A stretch of DNA of 64,000 nucleotides from Kalaharituber pfeilii (taxonomy: Eukaryota > Ascomycota > Pezizomycetes > Pezizales > Pezizaceae). Made by a program: the position numbers and the translations under genes. Shown piece after piece: positions 1 to 9,284 of this stretch. The notes below the pieces were generated by a model that saw only the letters and a program-made list of their open reading frames with translations, had not been told where the DNA came from and searched no databases. Every line of letters starts with the position of its first letter. Positions within the stretch are counted from its first letter, which is position 1. The stretch is from positions 124,001 to 188,000 of the forward strand of contig WHUZ01000036.1 in the NCBI GenBank assembly GCA_015179045.1, in the 5' to 3' direction.

Positions 1-153
1 CCTAGGTGACTGCCGCAGCACTCAATTCAGTAACCCAACGGAGAGCCCAAGCAACTTGGAAGCGAGCCAGTGCGTAGCAGACTCTGCCCCTTTTCAATAC
101 CATAAACTTGATCCCAATTTTGTAATGTACTAACTAGGGCAGTTCAAGGATAC

Positions 154-749
154 TGTGCCGAAACATAACATCCGCCACCCGTGTTCGAGCTATCTATCAA
201 CATCCGCTACCTGTATGTTGCTGTTACTAATAGATATGTTTTTTTCTATTACTGTTACTAATGGATACGTTCATTCTGTTATTGTTACTAATGGATACGT
301 TTCTTCCTATTACTGTTACTAATAGGTAGTTCCTGCTGACTGCTGTTTCGTCTGTTTATTGGTTGCTGTTCTGTTCTTTCATTTAACATACACATAATCT
401 ACACTACATTGCTATTATGTGTCTGAATCATACAATAACGCCACAGTACCAACTTCACGCCACAGTACTTAATTGCAAGCCATGCATTCTATTACATCCG
501 CACCTGCCTGATATGTTACACCTGCCTGTCTAGTCATGGTTCTGCAGTCACATCATGCAATGCTCATTATGTATATAATCCTATTTGTTCTGCATCTCTT
601 TAATCAATCAGACTTATTGGACCCAACAGTACAGACCCAACGGTATAGATCTTCTTTATTCCTTCAGAAGCTCTTTCTTGTTTTTCCTACGTGACGAAGC
701 CCTCCTTATTCTAAGTGCGAATCTGGAATTCAAGGTCGATGTTCAGTCA
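154..749 (+). mobile_element. Probable 5' LTR of a Ty1/copia element
   Basis: The right edge is well supported: the segment ends in TCA directly before a primer-binding site complementary to the initiator tRNA anticodon arm, followed about 165 bp later by a copia gag ORF. A TATA-like TATATAA lies near 572-579, suitable for an LTR promoter. The left edge is a guess, because no second LTR copy exists in the window; TG dinucleotides near 154 or 217 are both possible. The first ~150 bases of the window show nothing I can identify. Confidence 0.5.
222..329. repeat. 30-31 bp tandem repeat in the copia LTR
   Basis: Four units begin with TGTTACTAAT at about 222, 253, 283 and 314, each followed by a T-rich half. 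It lies upstream of the LTR TATA-like box, so it could be a promoter-proximal repeat of the retrotransposon; that role is inference. Confidence 0.7.
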
Positions 750-762
750 AGTTATGAGCCCG
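750..762 (+). other. Copia primer-binding site (initiator tRNA-Met half-molecule type)
   Basis: The sequence AGTTATGAGCCCG is complementary to the anticodon stem-loop of initiator tRNA-Met, which contains GGGCUCAUAAC. Copia-type elements are known to prime from an internal half-tRNA fragment of this kind. It directly follows the LTR end at 749 and precedes gag, which fixes the element as plus-strand. Confidence 0.7.
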
Positions 763-926
763 GCTTGATGCTGTAAAGGCATCAAGTCGCACTTCTCATT
801 CCTTCCACTTCTTCGCACCTCTCATTTCGCCTTGTCGCTCTTCGTTACCACTCATTCCTTTAAGTCTCACATTCTCTTGGATTCCCTTTCTTCTATCATT
901 TCGCGCTTGTACCCACCTCAACCACA

Positions 927-1748
927 ATGGCCGACCGTGGTTCTTCTTCCTCGTCCTCTTCCTCTACTACTCCCACACCAACTGACAAAAAATGGGAAGT
1001 CGTCACCATCAAGATTTCGACTCCTACAATTCTCGATAGAACCAACTATAATACTAGGCAAAGCGAAACACGTACCATTCTCGATGCAGCTGATGTACTG
1101 GAAGTAGTACTTGGCATGGAAGTCAAACCGGACCAGGACCGCTATTGCAACTGGGAGCAAAAGAATAAAATAGCCAAACTCCATCTTGTTCAAGTGGTCT
1201 CCCCCGAGTATAAGCACATCATATCACAGAAAAAGACTGTAGCAGAAGCTTGGAGAGAGCTGGAGGATACACTCGACCGCAAGAATGTAACATCTGCGTT
1301 TTATACACTCAATACCTTGCTGGATCTCAAGAAAGATGATTCCACGACTATCGCAGTGCACATCCAAGCCTTTGAAGCACAATGGACTCGTCTCGCTGAC
1401 AAAGTCAATGTGGCAGATAATTCAAGGTCCTACGTTAAGGCACTGCAGCTTGTTCTTGCTGATATTGAGCTGAAAGCGCAGCTTCTTCTTCATATACTTC
1501 CCTCCTCGATGGAGAATATTGTTGACAATCTCCAAAGCAAAGACGGCCTCACCTACGCTAATGTCCGTACTCGGCTCCTGGACCTTCCAAACTCTTCTTC
1601 CTCCTCTGGCGATGCCCTCATTGCTGCTAAGAAAAAGGACAACAAGAAGAAGAAGTTCAGAAAAGAGAATCAACAATCTTCTTCGACCAGTTCCGCCTCC
1701 TCCTCCTCACGCAAGGGCCAATGTTTTTGGTATAAGTTTTTACTTTAG
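927..1748 (+). pseudogene. Copia Gag protein, truncated at the zinc knuckle
   Basis: This 273-residue ORF resembles the N-terminal part of fungal and plant Ty1/copia polyproteins. A Ser-rich start is followed by a DUF4219-like stretch (LDRTNYNTRQSE, about residues 36-60), then a UBN2-like gag region (AWRELEDTLDRKN to about residue 225), then a Lys/Ser-rich linker. It stops just inside what should be the CCHC zinc knuckle: KGQCFWYK keeps the first Cys, but the second is Tyr (TGT to TAT, a RIP-type transition). Sequence becomes AT-rich immediately after, and no protease, integrase or RT follows. The ATG at 927 is chosen because it follows the primer site and starts the first in-frame gag domain. 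Gag normally forms the virus-like particle in the cytoplasm. Confidence 0.75.
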
Positions 1749-2112
1749 AGTGATATTAACTTGCTTCAATAAGTTAGTTTTTTTTTTAGAAAAACTTGTT
1801 CAACAAGTTAAAAATAGAGTTAAAAACTGACTTGGATAGGAATTATTTATATAGTAAAATATAAAATTTTTAACTTATATTTATTTTAACTTATTGATCT
1901 AAGTTTTTAAATATAGTAAAAACTAACTTACTAGCCAAAGCAGTTTATTTTTTAAAAGAAAATTTAACCTATATTAAAAAACTAATAAATTTCAACTGAC
2001 AAGTACTTATAACTAATACAAATAATAGTTAAAAAATAAAGAACTTAACTAAAGTCTTTAAGAATATTTTTAAATTAGTTCTAAGAGTTAAGGCATAAAT
2101 TAGCTATCTTAT
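1749..2112. other. AT-rich block, no gene
   Basis: Dense in TA and runs of A or T, with no ORF of interest. It continues at 8455 on the far side of the gypsy element, because the 5-bp sequence CTTAT flanks that element on both sides. It may be the RIP-degraded rest of the copia element; I see no recognisable pol residue. Confidence 0.6.
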
Positions 2113-2746
2113 TGTTACGGGCGTGAGGGGCTCGGCTACGCTGGGCCCAGAGGATAGGTGTTACGGCTAAGGGGTGTATACGGCGGGCCGGAATGGCTAC
2201 GGAGGCGTAAATACGGCGGGCCGAAAGGGCAGCTACTCGGCGTGGGGCGCGCAGCGGAGCGGAGCGGTTCACGGGCGTAGTGAGGGAACGATAGGTTCAG
2301 AGTTATAGAGAACTTAGAACACCGCTAGTGTCTTGATTCTTTTAACTATGCTATCGCCAGCCGGCGCTTATATAGACTTCAGCGCGGTCATACATAACTA
2401 GTCAACAAATGAATAAATGACTGGCAACGCGGCGATTCCTTATCAATGCCAATACCTGTAGTAATAGGCACACGTAACAGAAACATGCGAAAATAGTACG
2501 GACGCAAGATAATACTATGTACTAGTGCATGTGCGCATATATTAGCTTTTAATAAGCCGAGTGCATGCAGGGTACATGGGTAATCCGGAGATTATACCAT
2601 TAATCGACGACACACACTTCCTTAGCACTTCCCTATTCGGGCGAAAAATGAATTCCAAGCCTAACGGGTGATCAGTCCGCTCAAGCAGCATTGGTATTCA
2701 GGGTAAGTGTTCCGCGGGTCGCGTAAGTCTCACCTTAGCCGTAACA
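2113..2746 (-). repeat. Gypsy 3' LTR (left copy)
   Basis: 634 bp, TGTTACGG...CCGTAACA with an 8-bp terminal inverted repeat. On the minus strand it carries CTATATAAGCG as a TATA box, followed 48 nt later by AGCGGTGTTC. It appears identical to 7821-8454 when read base by base. Confidence 0.95.
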
Positions 2747-2758
2747 TTACCCCCCGTT
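2747..2758 (-). other. Gypsy polypurine tract
   Basis: On the minus strand the bases just before the 3' LTR read AACGGGGGGTAA. A G-rich purine run in this position primes plus-strand DNA synthesis in LTR retrotransposons. The TRIM at 29126 has a matching tract beside its own left LTR. Confidence 0.8.
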
Positions 2759-2956
2759 CTAGGGCAGTCGTCCCGACTGACAATCACCGAAAAGTAAATA
2801 AACTAATCAGTGTTGTGAGCAATGTACATCGGCTTCCATTTAGGAAGTAAAAAGTGGCTAATGCGATTATCGGCGTACCTTATGCGCAAGGTCCCTCACA
2901 GATTTTCAATCGTCTGTGGCCGACGGTGAGACTGGTGTGTCTATTGCACTCATTCG

Positions 2957-3172
2957 GGTCGAGTCAGTGAGGCCCGTAAAAACCTTCCCGAAGACAAAAC
3001 CCAGTGGGAAAAAGTCTTCTTAAGGAAAAGGTGCTCACGTCAAAGAGTCGAGTCAGTGAGGCCAGTAAAGGTACTCACGTCAAAGGTCGAGTCAGTGAGG
3101 CCAGTAAAAACCTTCCCGAAGACAAAACCCAGTGGGAAAAAGTCTTCGTAAGGAAAAGGTGCTCACGTCAAA
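2957..3172 (-). repeat. Nested tandem repeats in the gypsy 3' untranslated region
   Basis: The motif GTCGAGTCAGTGAGGCC starts at 2958, 3047 and 3087. A longer unit containing AACCTTCCCGAAGAC and CACGTCAAA occurs twice around a shorter one. It lies between the chromodomain end and the polypurine tract, so it is noncoding in the element. Confidence 0.75.
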
Positions 3173-3518
3173 CATTATCCAAGTAGCCTGGCTGTAGCCA
3201 TCGATGCCTTATTAGGCCGAAGAGTGGCTTCCTTGGATATCGGTCGTGGAACTCTCTGACAGATTCCAACGATCTTTGTAGATTTTCAATCGGTTCCCAA
3301 GTATCATCATTGCCGTAGCCCTGCCAATGGATTCGGTGCTTTACTACCCTGTTAATGCATTTCGAGACAACAACGTGATCAACTTCGAAGAAGAGCTCGT
3401 CGTCATCATCGATCTCCATTTTCTGGGGTTCAAGTCGTTCTCGGAAAGGCTTTCTTCCGGTGCCGAGGAGGCATAAGTGTTGTCGTCTGAGAGGTGTATA
3501 CTTTAGAATCGAATCCAC
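3168..3518 (-). pseudogene. Gypsy integrase C-terminus with chromodomain
   Basis: The minus-strand translation contains a chromodomain: FFEVDHVVVSKC, then HRIHWQGYGNDDTWEPIENL, then SVREFHDRYP, with the aromatic and acidic residues typical of HP1-like chromodomains. In chromoviruses this domain follows the integrase and directs insertion to modified histones in heterochromatin, which fits the AT-rich surroundings. The domain looks intact, but its ORF is cut off from the integrase core by a frame change near 3520-3540. Confidence 0.85.
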
Positions 3519-3529
3519 ATAAAGAGCGA

Positions 3530-4190
3530 AAGGGCTGTAATCATGGGTCGGCGTAACAGTAGAGTTGTAAGCGAACTCAGCCAGGAGTAGCCAAGTTACC
3601 CATCGGTTCTGTCGGTCATGGCAGTAGATGCGAAGATACTGTTCGGGAGTCTGTATTGAACGTTCAGAGAGTCTGTCGGTCTGGGGTGGTGAGCGGTACT
3701 GAGTCGGAGTTCTACGTCGAGTTTCGATGTAATATCTTTCCAGAGGGCTAAGGCGAATTGTGGTCCACGGTCAGAGGTAGTGTGGCAGGGTAGACCAAAT
3801 TGCCTGAAAACGATATTGATGAACGCATTGGCGATGTCGGCGATGTCTCGAGTTGTTCAGGTGTTTTTTGCCGGTATATAGCATTGCATTTTGGTGAATC
3901 GGTCTGTGATAACAGCGTTAAAGCCCTCGGGTTCAGGTAGTTCTCCAACAAAGTCCATAGCTATCTCCTCCAAGACTTCGTACCAGTAGGCATTGGCATG
4001 AGTCTAGTTTGCCTCGGATGTCGGCCGGCTTTGGCCTTCAGGCAGGCTGCACAACCGGCGACATAATCGGCCACTTGGTCTTTTCCAGCCGTCCCAGTAG
4101 AAGTTCCGAGAGAGGAGTTCCTATGTTCGGTGCACACCCCAGTGTCGAGCCACGTTACTGTCGTGGCATCATCATTATCGTAATACTTCC
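3530..4190 (-). pseudogene. Gypsy integrase, frameshifted
   Basis: Read across frames on the minus strand, an HHCC zinc-binding region is visible near 4030-4190 (His pair in HDSNVARHWG, Cys pair in CAACLKAK). A core follows with MDFVGELPEPEGFNAV near 3960, then FRQFGLPCHTTSDRGPQFA near 3800 and AEFAYNSTVTPTHDYSPF near 3560. The DDE-type catalytic aspartates are recognisable in context (DFVGEL, SDRGPQF). At least two frameshifts and one stop break it. The enzyme would insert the cDNA into chromosomes, giving the observed 5-bp duplication. Confidence 0.8.
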
Positions 4191-4385
4191 AGTCAATATG
4201 GTTCGGGTACCATAAGACCCGTCATCATTCCTTACCCATTCGTCACAGTTGACCCCAGGGATATCGGTCCATGCGTCTTCCACTTCACCTGCCTCTTCGT
4301 CACCCAGCATTGCCCATCCTTGAATAGCTGTTCGATGCTGCCAGAGGTGGCATCGCCAGTTCGTCGTGAGAGGGCGTCGGCTTTG

Positions 4386-4650
4386 CTATTTGGCTGACGT
4401 AATCGAATTCGGAAAGTTTCCGGCTCCAGTTGGATTGCCGCTGTTGAGGCGTTGTTTGGTGATGAGGTACTGTAGTGCGTGGTGGTCAGTGAGGACGGTG
4501 AACTTAATTCCCAATAGCCATTTCTTGTACAGGCAATCGAAGATTGCCAGTAGTTCGTTATCGTGGATAGAGTAGTTTCGTTCGGCAGGGGTCAGTATTC
4601 GGGAGTGGTAATCACATGGGTGAAGGATCATAGTTTCGGTAACGTCATTT
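4386..4650 (-). pseudogene. Gypsy RNase H fragment
   Basis: The minus strand encodes YHSRILTPAERNYSIHDNEL, then LLAIFDCLYKKWLLG and FTVLTDHHALQYLITKQRL, a textbook Ty3/gypsy RNase H with catalytic Glu in the NEL motif and Asp in TDHHAL. It degrades the RNA strand during reverse transcription. It ends in a shifted frame before the integrase. Confidence 0.85.
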
Positions 4651-5620
4651 CTAGGCTCAAGACGCCAGCGAGTGCCTGGTCTGAGCAGTCGGTTTCACAA
4701 TCGTAGGCAGGGATCGATCGAACTATCGCAGTATGGGGCACTCATGAACTTGTCTTTCCATAAAAGCAGCTCGCTGCTCTGCGCCCCCCAAGTAAAGGGT
4801 ATGTTTCCGGTCAAGGCTTGTAAGCGGTCGAGTTGTAGCGGAATAATTCAAAGTAAATCGGCAGTAGTAGTTGGCAATGAGTCGGCGGTAGTAGTTGAGA
4901 ATGAATCGGCAGTAATAATTGAGAAAGAATCGGCGGTAGTAGTTTGCCAAGCCTAGAAAGGCTTGCACCTCTTTCTTCTTTGGCTGTGGCCAGTCACGAA
5001 CGGTAGAGAGTTTGGCTGGGTCCATCTTAACCTCGAGGCTATTAATAAAATGACCAAGGAACATGGTTTCGTGCACATGGCACTCGCACTTGGCCAGCTT
5101 GACCGCGAGCCCATGTTTGCTCAACTTTAGCGAGCACTTCTTCCACTTATCCTTTGATGGTCTCGTTCGGATTTGCCTTCATAGATTAAGATGTCGTCCC
5201 AGTACCAAACAACTCCGTCGATGAGGATCTCATGCATCACTTCTTGGAAGGAAGCAGGTGTGTTGATGAGTCCGAAAGGTATGACTGTGTACGTACTTCG
5301 AATAGGCCTTCGGATGTGTTTGACAGCCGCCGTTCGTCGCCTGACTTAATTCGCATGGGGTTGTAACCGTTCTCAGATCAAGTTTGGTAAACCATTTACC
5401 GCCTTGGGTCTTTTCGAGGAGTTCCGACGTTACGGGCAAAGGGTGTTTGTTCGGAATGGTGAGTTTGTTTAGTGCCCTTATAATCAACGCACGGTCGGAG
5501 GGACCCATCTTTCTTCCGAAAAAAAATCGGTGAAGCTGCTTTTCGACCTTGACCTTCGTATCTTCCCTGTTGGTAGGTGTTCGTCGATATACCTCTAAAG
5601 GGCCTCATCTTCTTCCCAGG
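4650..5620 (-). pseudogene. Gypsy reverse transcriptase, frameshifted
   Basis: Conserved RT blocks appear in order on the minus strand: SPIFFRKKDGSLRPCVDYK near 5500-5530, LTIPNKHPLP, KWFTKLDLR near 5385, then [20 protein letters not shown] near 5260, YWDDILIY at about 5180-5204 (the YxDD catalytic box), LAKCECHVHETMFLGH near 5070 and VQAFLGLANYYRRF near 4940. Frame changes separate several blocks. The YWDD box keeps both aspartates. An in-frame 8-residue expansion sits just after the LGLANYYRRF box. Confidence 0.85.
4858..4945 (-). repeat. 24-bp tandem expansion inside the RT-RNase H connection
   Basis: Four units of about 24 bp (4858, 4882, 4906, 4930) encode NYYRRFFL, NYYCRFIL, NYYRRLIA and NYYCRFTL on the minus strand. 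In other gypsy elements this conserved motif (LGLANYYRRFI then NYSA) occurs once. The period is a multiple of three, so the expansion keeps frame. Confidence 0.8.
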
Positions 5621-6149
5621 TACACTGGACCATGGGGAGGCTTCGCATTTGGGTTTTCAAAAGGGATTCATGATCCCAGCTTCGGTGAGGGGGTAAGCGG
5701 CGTGCCTGTTCAGCAGAAAACATCAGAGTATCGCGAGTAGTGCTCGCGTGCGTCAATCAACAGAATATCACCCCCTTCAAAGTGTCAAAATCTTCAGAAA
5801 GAATAGAAGCAGAAGGCAAATCAACGCGAATGCAAGGGACATCAAACATGCTATGCTTCGGAACGCCATTAACACAATCAATCGAAAGCCATTAATCAGG
5901 ATAAACCAATGATGCATTCGCCGACATCCATAACTTCGGCGTCAAAATCGAAAACAAATTCCTTTCTCCCTTGGTGAGAGTTCAAAACAAAGGACGAAAC
6001 AAAATCATCAGAGACCTTATCAGGTTTCCCGGAACGCCAATAGAATGCACATAATCCAAAGCAGCAGGAACAGAATCAGGAACCGGGACGCCAAAAAACG
6101 AGAACGAAAACGAAAACGAAGTATTCACAAAAATCGTCACCTTGCTTGA

Positions 6150-6260
6150 TCATCGCAGGTCTTGCTCGTGACCTCAAACCCAATGCCAAAAACAATCGGC
6201 GCGGAGGCCGCACAGTCCACAATAGCCCTAACGGTCTTCCCAGTTTTGAATTTTACCTCT
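6150..6260 (-). pseudogene. Candidate gypsy aspartic protease remnant
   Basis: Between the gag zinc knuckle and RT, the minus strand reads RAIVDCAASAPIVFGIGFEV. Position and hydrophobic context fit the retroviral-type aspartic protease loop, normally DSG or DTG, but here the triad is DCA at about 6208-6219, so activity would be doubtful. Gag-pol processing is the family role. It could instead be a coincidental match. Confidence 0.4.
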
Positions 6261-6510
6261 CAACTGGGAGGTCGCTGTGACGGGAGTCCTACACGCTGAG
6301 CAGGGTCCCCATGTACTCCAAGTCAGACAGTTCAGTAATCCTCTCGGATCCGTCGACGGCCTATGAGGTGGCCAGAGTCTGTCTTCGTCTTCTTTGGGCT
6401 AGGTCGAGAGCGGATTCGTGACTCCAGGGCGTTTTACTTCCCCTTTGTCTTCCTGCGGTTGGGTTTCTACCACTTCTCCGATCCCCTACGGTTCCACCAC
6501 TTCTTCTCCA

Positions 6511-7549
6511 GCACGCGGTGACCCTATGGCCACTCTTGCCACACTTGGTGCAACGGTTTGCATCGGTTGCCTTTCTTCTGCATCATTTCTTCAGGTGTGT
6601 CAACGTTCTTCTTGTTCTTCGGAGGTAGAGGTGGCGGTATCGTGGAGTTGCTGCTGGAGGTGATGTTTGTCATGGTGGTGGAGGGAGCGAAGCGCTTATT
6701 CCCAGGCTTTCCCAGGGCGTCGGCAATGGAAACTTCAATTGGTTCCAGTAGCTTCGACACTCAGGATGACCGGCTAGAAGGTTCCGGACATCTTCGGAAT
6801 GCTGGCGGAACGTAGGAAATGAGGACGGGATCGGGGATCTTTGCCACGTCGTTGAATTCATCGATTTCAGTTAAGAAATCCTGCAATCTACCCCCACTGC
6901 TTGTGCGTCTGAATGTTTCGAGCAGCCTCAGCAATGGCTGAGGAGTCCTGGAGAGTCGTACGCAATAGGGTGGGGGCTTGTGGCATATGACGCTGCAGGG
7001 TTCAGACGGAAGGTGAGGGCAGGGCCCTTCAAGCGAAAGGTAAACATGTCGAGGTGTTCGACCTGATCCATCGTTGGACCAGGAAAAGAAGGTTATCAAG
7101 CTCCTTAGCATCCCCAGCAAACTTGTCGGAGGAGAGGTCTTCGCAGGGGGAGCTGGAGGAGGAGGAGGAGGCAGGCCCCACGCCATTAACTGACTCATGG
7201 GGACAACGAGGAGGCGGAGGAGACGTCGGATCTCGGGCTCGGCGGGAGCCGCGAGGAGGAGGCGTCGCATTCGGGCTCGGCAGGAGCCGCGAGGAGGAGG
7301 CGTCGGATTCGGGCTCGGCAGGAGCCGCGAGGAGAGGTGTCGGATTTCGGGCTCGGCAGGAGCCGCGAGGAGGAATACGAGAAGGAGGAGCACCAGCACC
7401 ACCAGCAGCCGGCGGAGGAAATCCTCCGGGGAAGCTTCCAGGGGAGCCCCAGGGCCCGAGTTAGGCCGAGAAGGCTGCGCTGGCTGTCGTTGTGGTTGCG
7501 GAATCGGTACTGGCTGGAATGCTAGCTGCTGCAACATTTGATCACTCAT
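6511..7549 (-). pseudogene. Gypsy Gag with CCHC zinc knuckle, frameshifted
   Basis: The minus-strand ORF at 6761-7549 begins with MSDQMLQQLAFQPVPIPQPQ, followed by Pro-rich and repetitive sequence, then a gag-like helical region (SGGRLQDFLTEIDEFND). In a shifted frame the downstream part contains CTKCGKSGHRVTAC at 6511-6552, a perfect CX2CX4HX4C zinc knuckle for RNA binding. The repetitive middle is a 38-bp tandem array that shifts frame at every copy, so this gag is unlikely to be translated intact. The ATG at 7547-7549 is the first after the 5' LTR in this frame. Confidence 0.75.
7211..7375 (-). repeat. 38-bp tandem repeat in gypsy gag
   Basis: About four GC-rich units share the core CGGGCTCGGCAGGAGCCGCG. 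The 38-bp period is not a multiple of three. The expansion probably arose by slippage and interrupts the Gag frame. Confidence 0.75.
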
Positions 7550-7808
7550 TTTTGCCAGTAGCTGGGCAACGTGGGTTATCGTGTTTTGCAGTTCTTGCTG
7601 GCTCTAAGAGAGAGGGGTGGATACATTACCTTGAAACGCTTTTGCCAGGAGATCTATACACTCACAGGCTCAGGCGATCCACATAGTGTTAGTATTCGCT
7701 TGCTCGTCACGGAGGTTGGCGACATCTCCGGGGAGAGGTCCTCGAGGAAGAGGGGGCGGCGGATGAGCCTTCCGGTGCCGACGTTGTGAGGCGGGGCTGG
7801 TATGTGAA

Positions 7809-7820
7809 GGAGCGGTGTAA
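7809..7820 (-). other. Gypsy primer-binding region, probably self-primed
   Basis: The minus strand just inside the 5' LTR reads TTACACCGCTCC. It does not begin TGG, as a tRNA 3'-end site would. Eight of its bases (ACACCGCT) are the reverse complement of AGCGGTGT in the LTR at 8027-8034, 48 nt downstream of the TATA box. The copy at 12817-12824 keeps the same match. Self-priming is inference by analogy with Tf1/sushi elements. Confidence 0.5.
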
Positions 7821-8454
7821 TGTTACGGGCGTGAGGGGCTCGGCTACGCTGGGCCCAGAGGATAGGTGTTACGGCTAAGGGGTGTATACGGCGGGCCGGA
7901 ATGGCTACGGAGGCGTAAATACGGCGGGCCGAAAGGGCAGCTACTCGGCGTGGGGCGCGCAGCGGAGCGGAGCGGTTCACGGGCGTAGTGAGGGAACGAT
8001 AGGTTCAGAGTTATAGAGAACTTAGAACACCGCTAGTGTCTTGATTCTTTTAACTATGCTATCGCCAGCCGGCGCTTATATAGACTTCAGCGCGGTCATA
8101 CATAACTAGTCAACAAATGAATAAATGACTGGCAACGCGGCGATTCCTTATCAATGCCAATACCTGTAGTAATAGGCACACGTAACAGAAACATGCGAAA
8201 ATAGTACGGACGCAAGATAATACTATGTACTAGTGCATGTGCGCATATATTAGCTTTTAATAAGCCGAGTGCATGCAGGGTACATGGGTAATCCGGAGAT
8301 TATACCATTAATCGACGACACACACTTCCTTAGCACTTCCCTATTCGGGCGAAAAATGAATTCCAAGCCTAACGGGTGATCAGTCCGCTCAAGCAGCATT
8401 GGTATTCAGGGTAAGTGTTCCGCGGGTCGCGTAAGTCTCACCTTAGCCGTAACA
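7821..8454 (-). repeat. Gypsy 5' LTR (right copy)
   Basis: 634 bp, apparently identical to 2113-2746. Minus-strand TATA box at 8076-8082 and predicted transcript start near 8034. It drives gag-pol toward lower coordinates. Confidence 0.95.
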
Positions 8455-8842
8455 CTTATAGACTCTTTTTATTAAATTAGACTTAGCTTTAATAATTTAA
8501 TTTACTTAAGAATTCAAAATATTATAAAGAATATCTTTTATAATTTCTTTAGAAAAAGGATATTTAAAATAGTTCAAAAGTTTCTCAACTTAGTCTTAAA
8601 GTACTTGTAACTAGTAGTTACTCTAAAAACATTAGAAGTTAAAATAATAAAGTATATAAAGGTAGTTATCTAAAAGAACAAAATTTTAGTAGTAATATAA
8701 CAGGTACTAAGAGCTTTTTATAGCTTTAGAAAAGGACAATCTAGAGAATGAGCTTCTCTTAAATATATAATTATAGATAGAAAAGATATAGTAGAAGAGA
8801 AGAATAGTAAACTCTTATATATTACTATAGGTAATTTCAATA
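8455..8842. other. AT-rich block, no gene
   Basis: Continuation of the AT-rich block that the gypsy element split. No supported ORF and no recognisable element. Confidence 0.6.
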
Positions 8843-9020
8843 GCGAGGGCTACAATATGAAATACGTGAAGGACGGAATACCTTGGGCGAGGGCTACAAT
8901 ATCAAATACATCATGGGCGAGGGCTACAGCATCAAATACATCATGGGCGAGGGCTACAGCATCAAATACATCATGGGCGTGGGCTACAATATGAAATACG
9001 TGAAGGACGGAATACCTTGT
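8843..9020. repeat. 30-bp minisatellite flanked by a 42-bp direct repeat
   Basis: Three 30-bp units starting GGGCGAGGGCTACA (8885, 8915, 8945) sit between two copies of a longer segment containing ATACGTGAAGGACGGAATAC. The 30-bp period keeps a plus-strand frame encoding GEGYSIKYIM repeats, but no longer gene surrounds it. From 9021 to 9280 I see nothing else. Confidence 0.75.
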
Positions 9021-9284
9021 GCTGGCTACGTTCCGGATGCTCATGGTCGGCGTGCTGACACCGGAAACGGTGAAGTTAATGGCAGTTACGCCCACAAAAG
9101 ATATGTGCGCCCACAATGCAAGCTGAAAGAGAGTCAGCGCCTAGGCGCTTCAGTTTACGTCAGGAGCGCCTCATGCGCCTAGTGCACCGGGCGCAATCAG
9201 GCGGAAAAAACTCTTTTTGCTGATGTAGATGGGTTAATTACAAGCGGTACAAGGTTTTTCTTCATAATTAGAAAAAAAAATGCA

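Larger units (their letters stand above)
2113..8454 (-). mobile_element. Full-length Ty3/gypsy chromovirus-type LTR retrotransposon
   Basis: A 6342-bp element with two 634-bp LTRs that look identical by eye, each starting TGTTACGG and ending CCGTAACA. A perfect 5-bp target duplication CTTAT lies at 2108-2112 and 8455-8459. Reading on the minus strand, the order is 5' LTR (7821-8454), gag with CCHC knuckle, protease, RT, RNase H, integrase with HHCC finger, chromodomain, polypurine tract, 3' LTR (2113-2746). That order is diagnostic of Ty3/gypsy. The internal ORFs are broken by several frameshifts, so this copy cannot encode an intact polyprotein as written. Confidence 0.95.

Noticed and set aside
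6208..6219. Intact aspartic protease active site in the gypsy element
   Set aside because: The triad reads DCA, not DSG or DTG; kept only as a low-confidence remnant.
8885..8985. Regular 30-bp repeats resembling a CRISPR array
   Set aside because: Units are contiguous with no unique spacers, and the organism is clearly fungal. It is a minisatellite.
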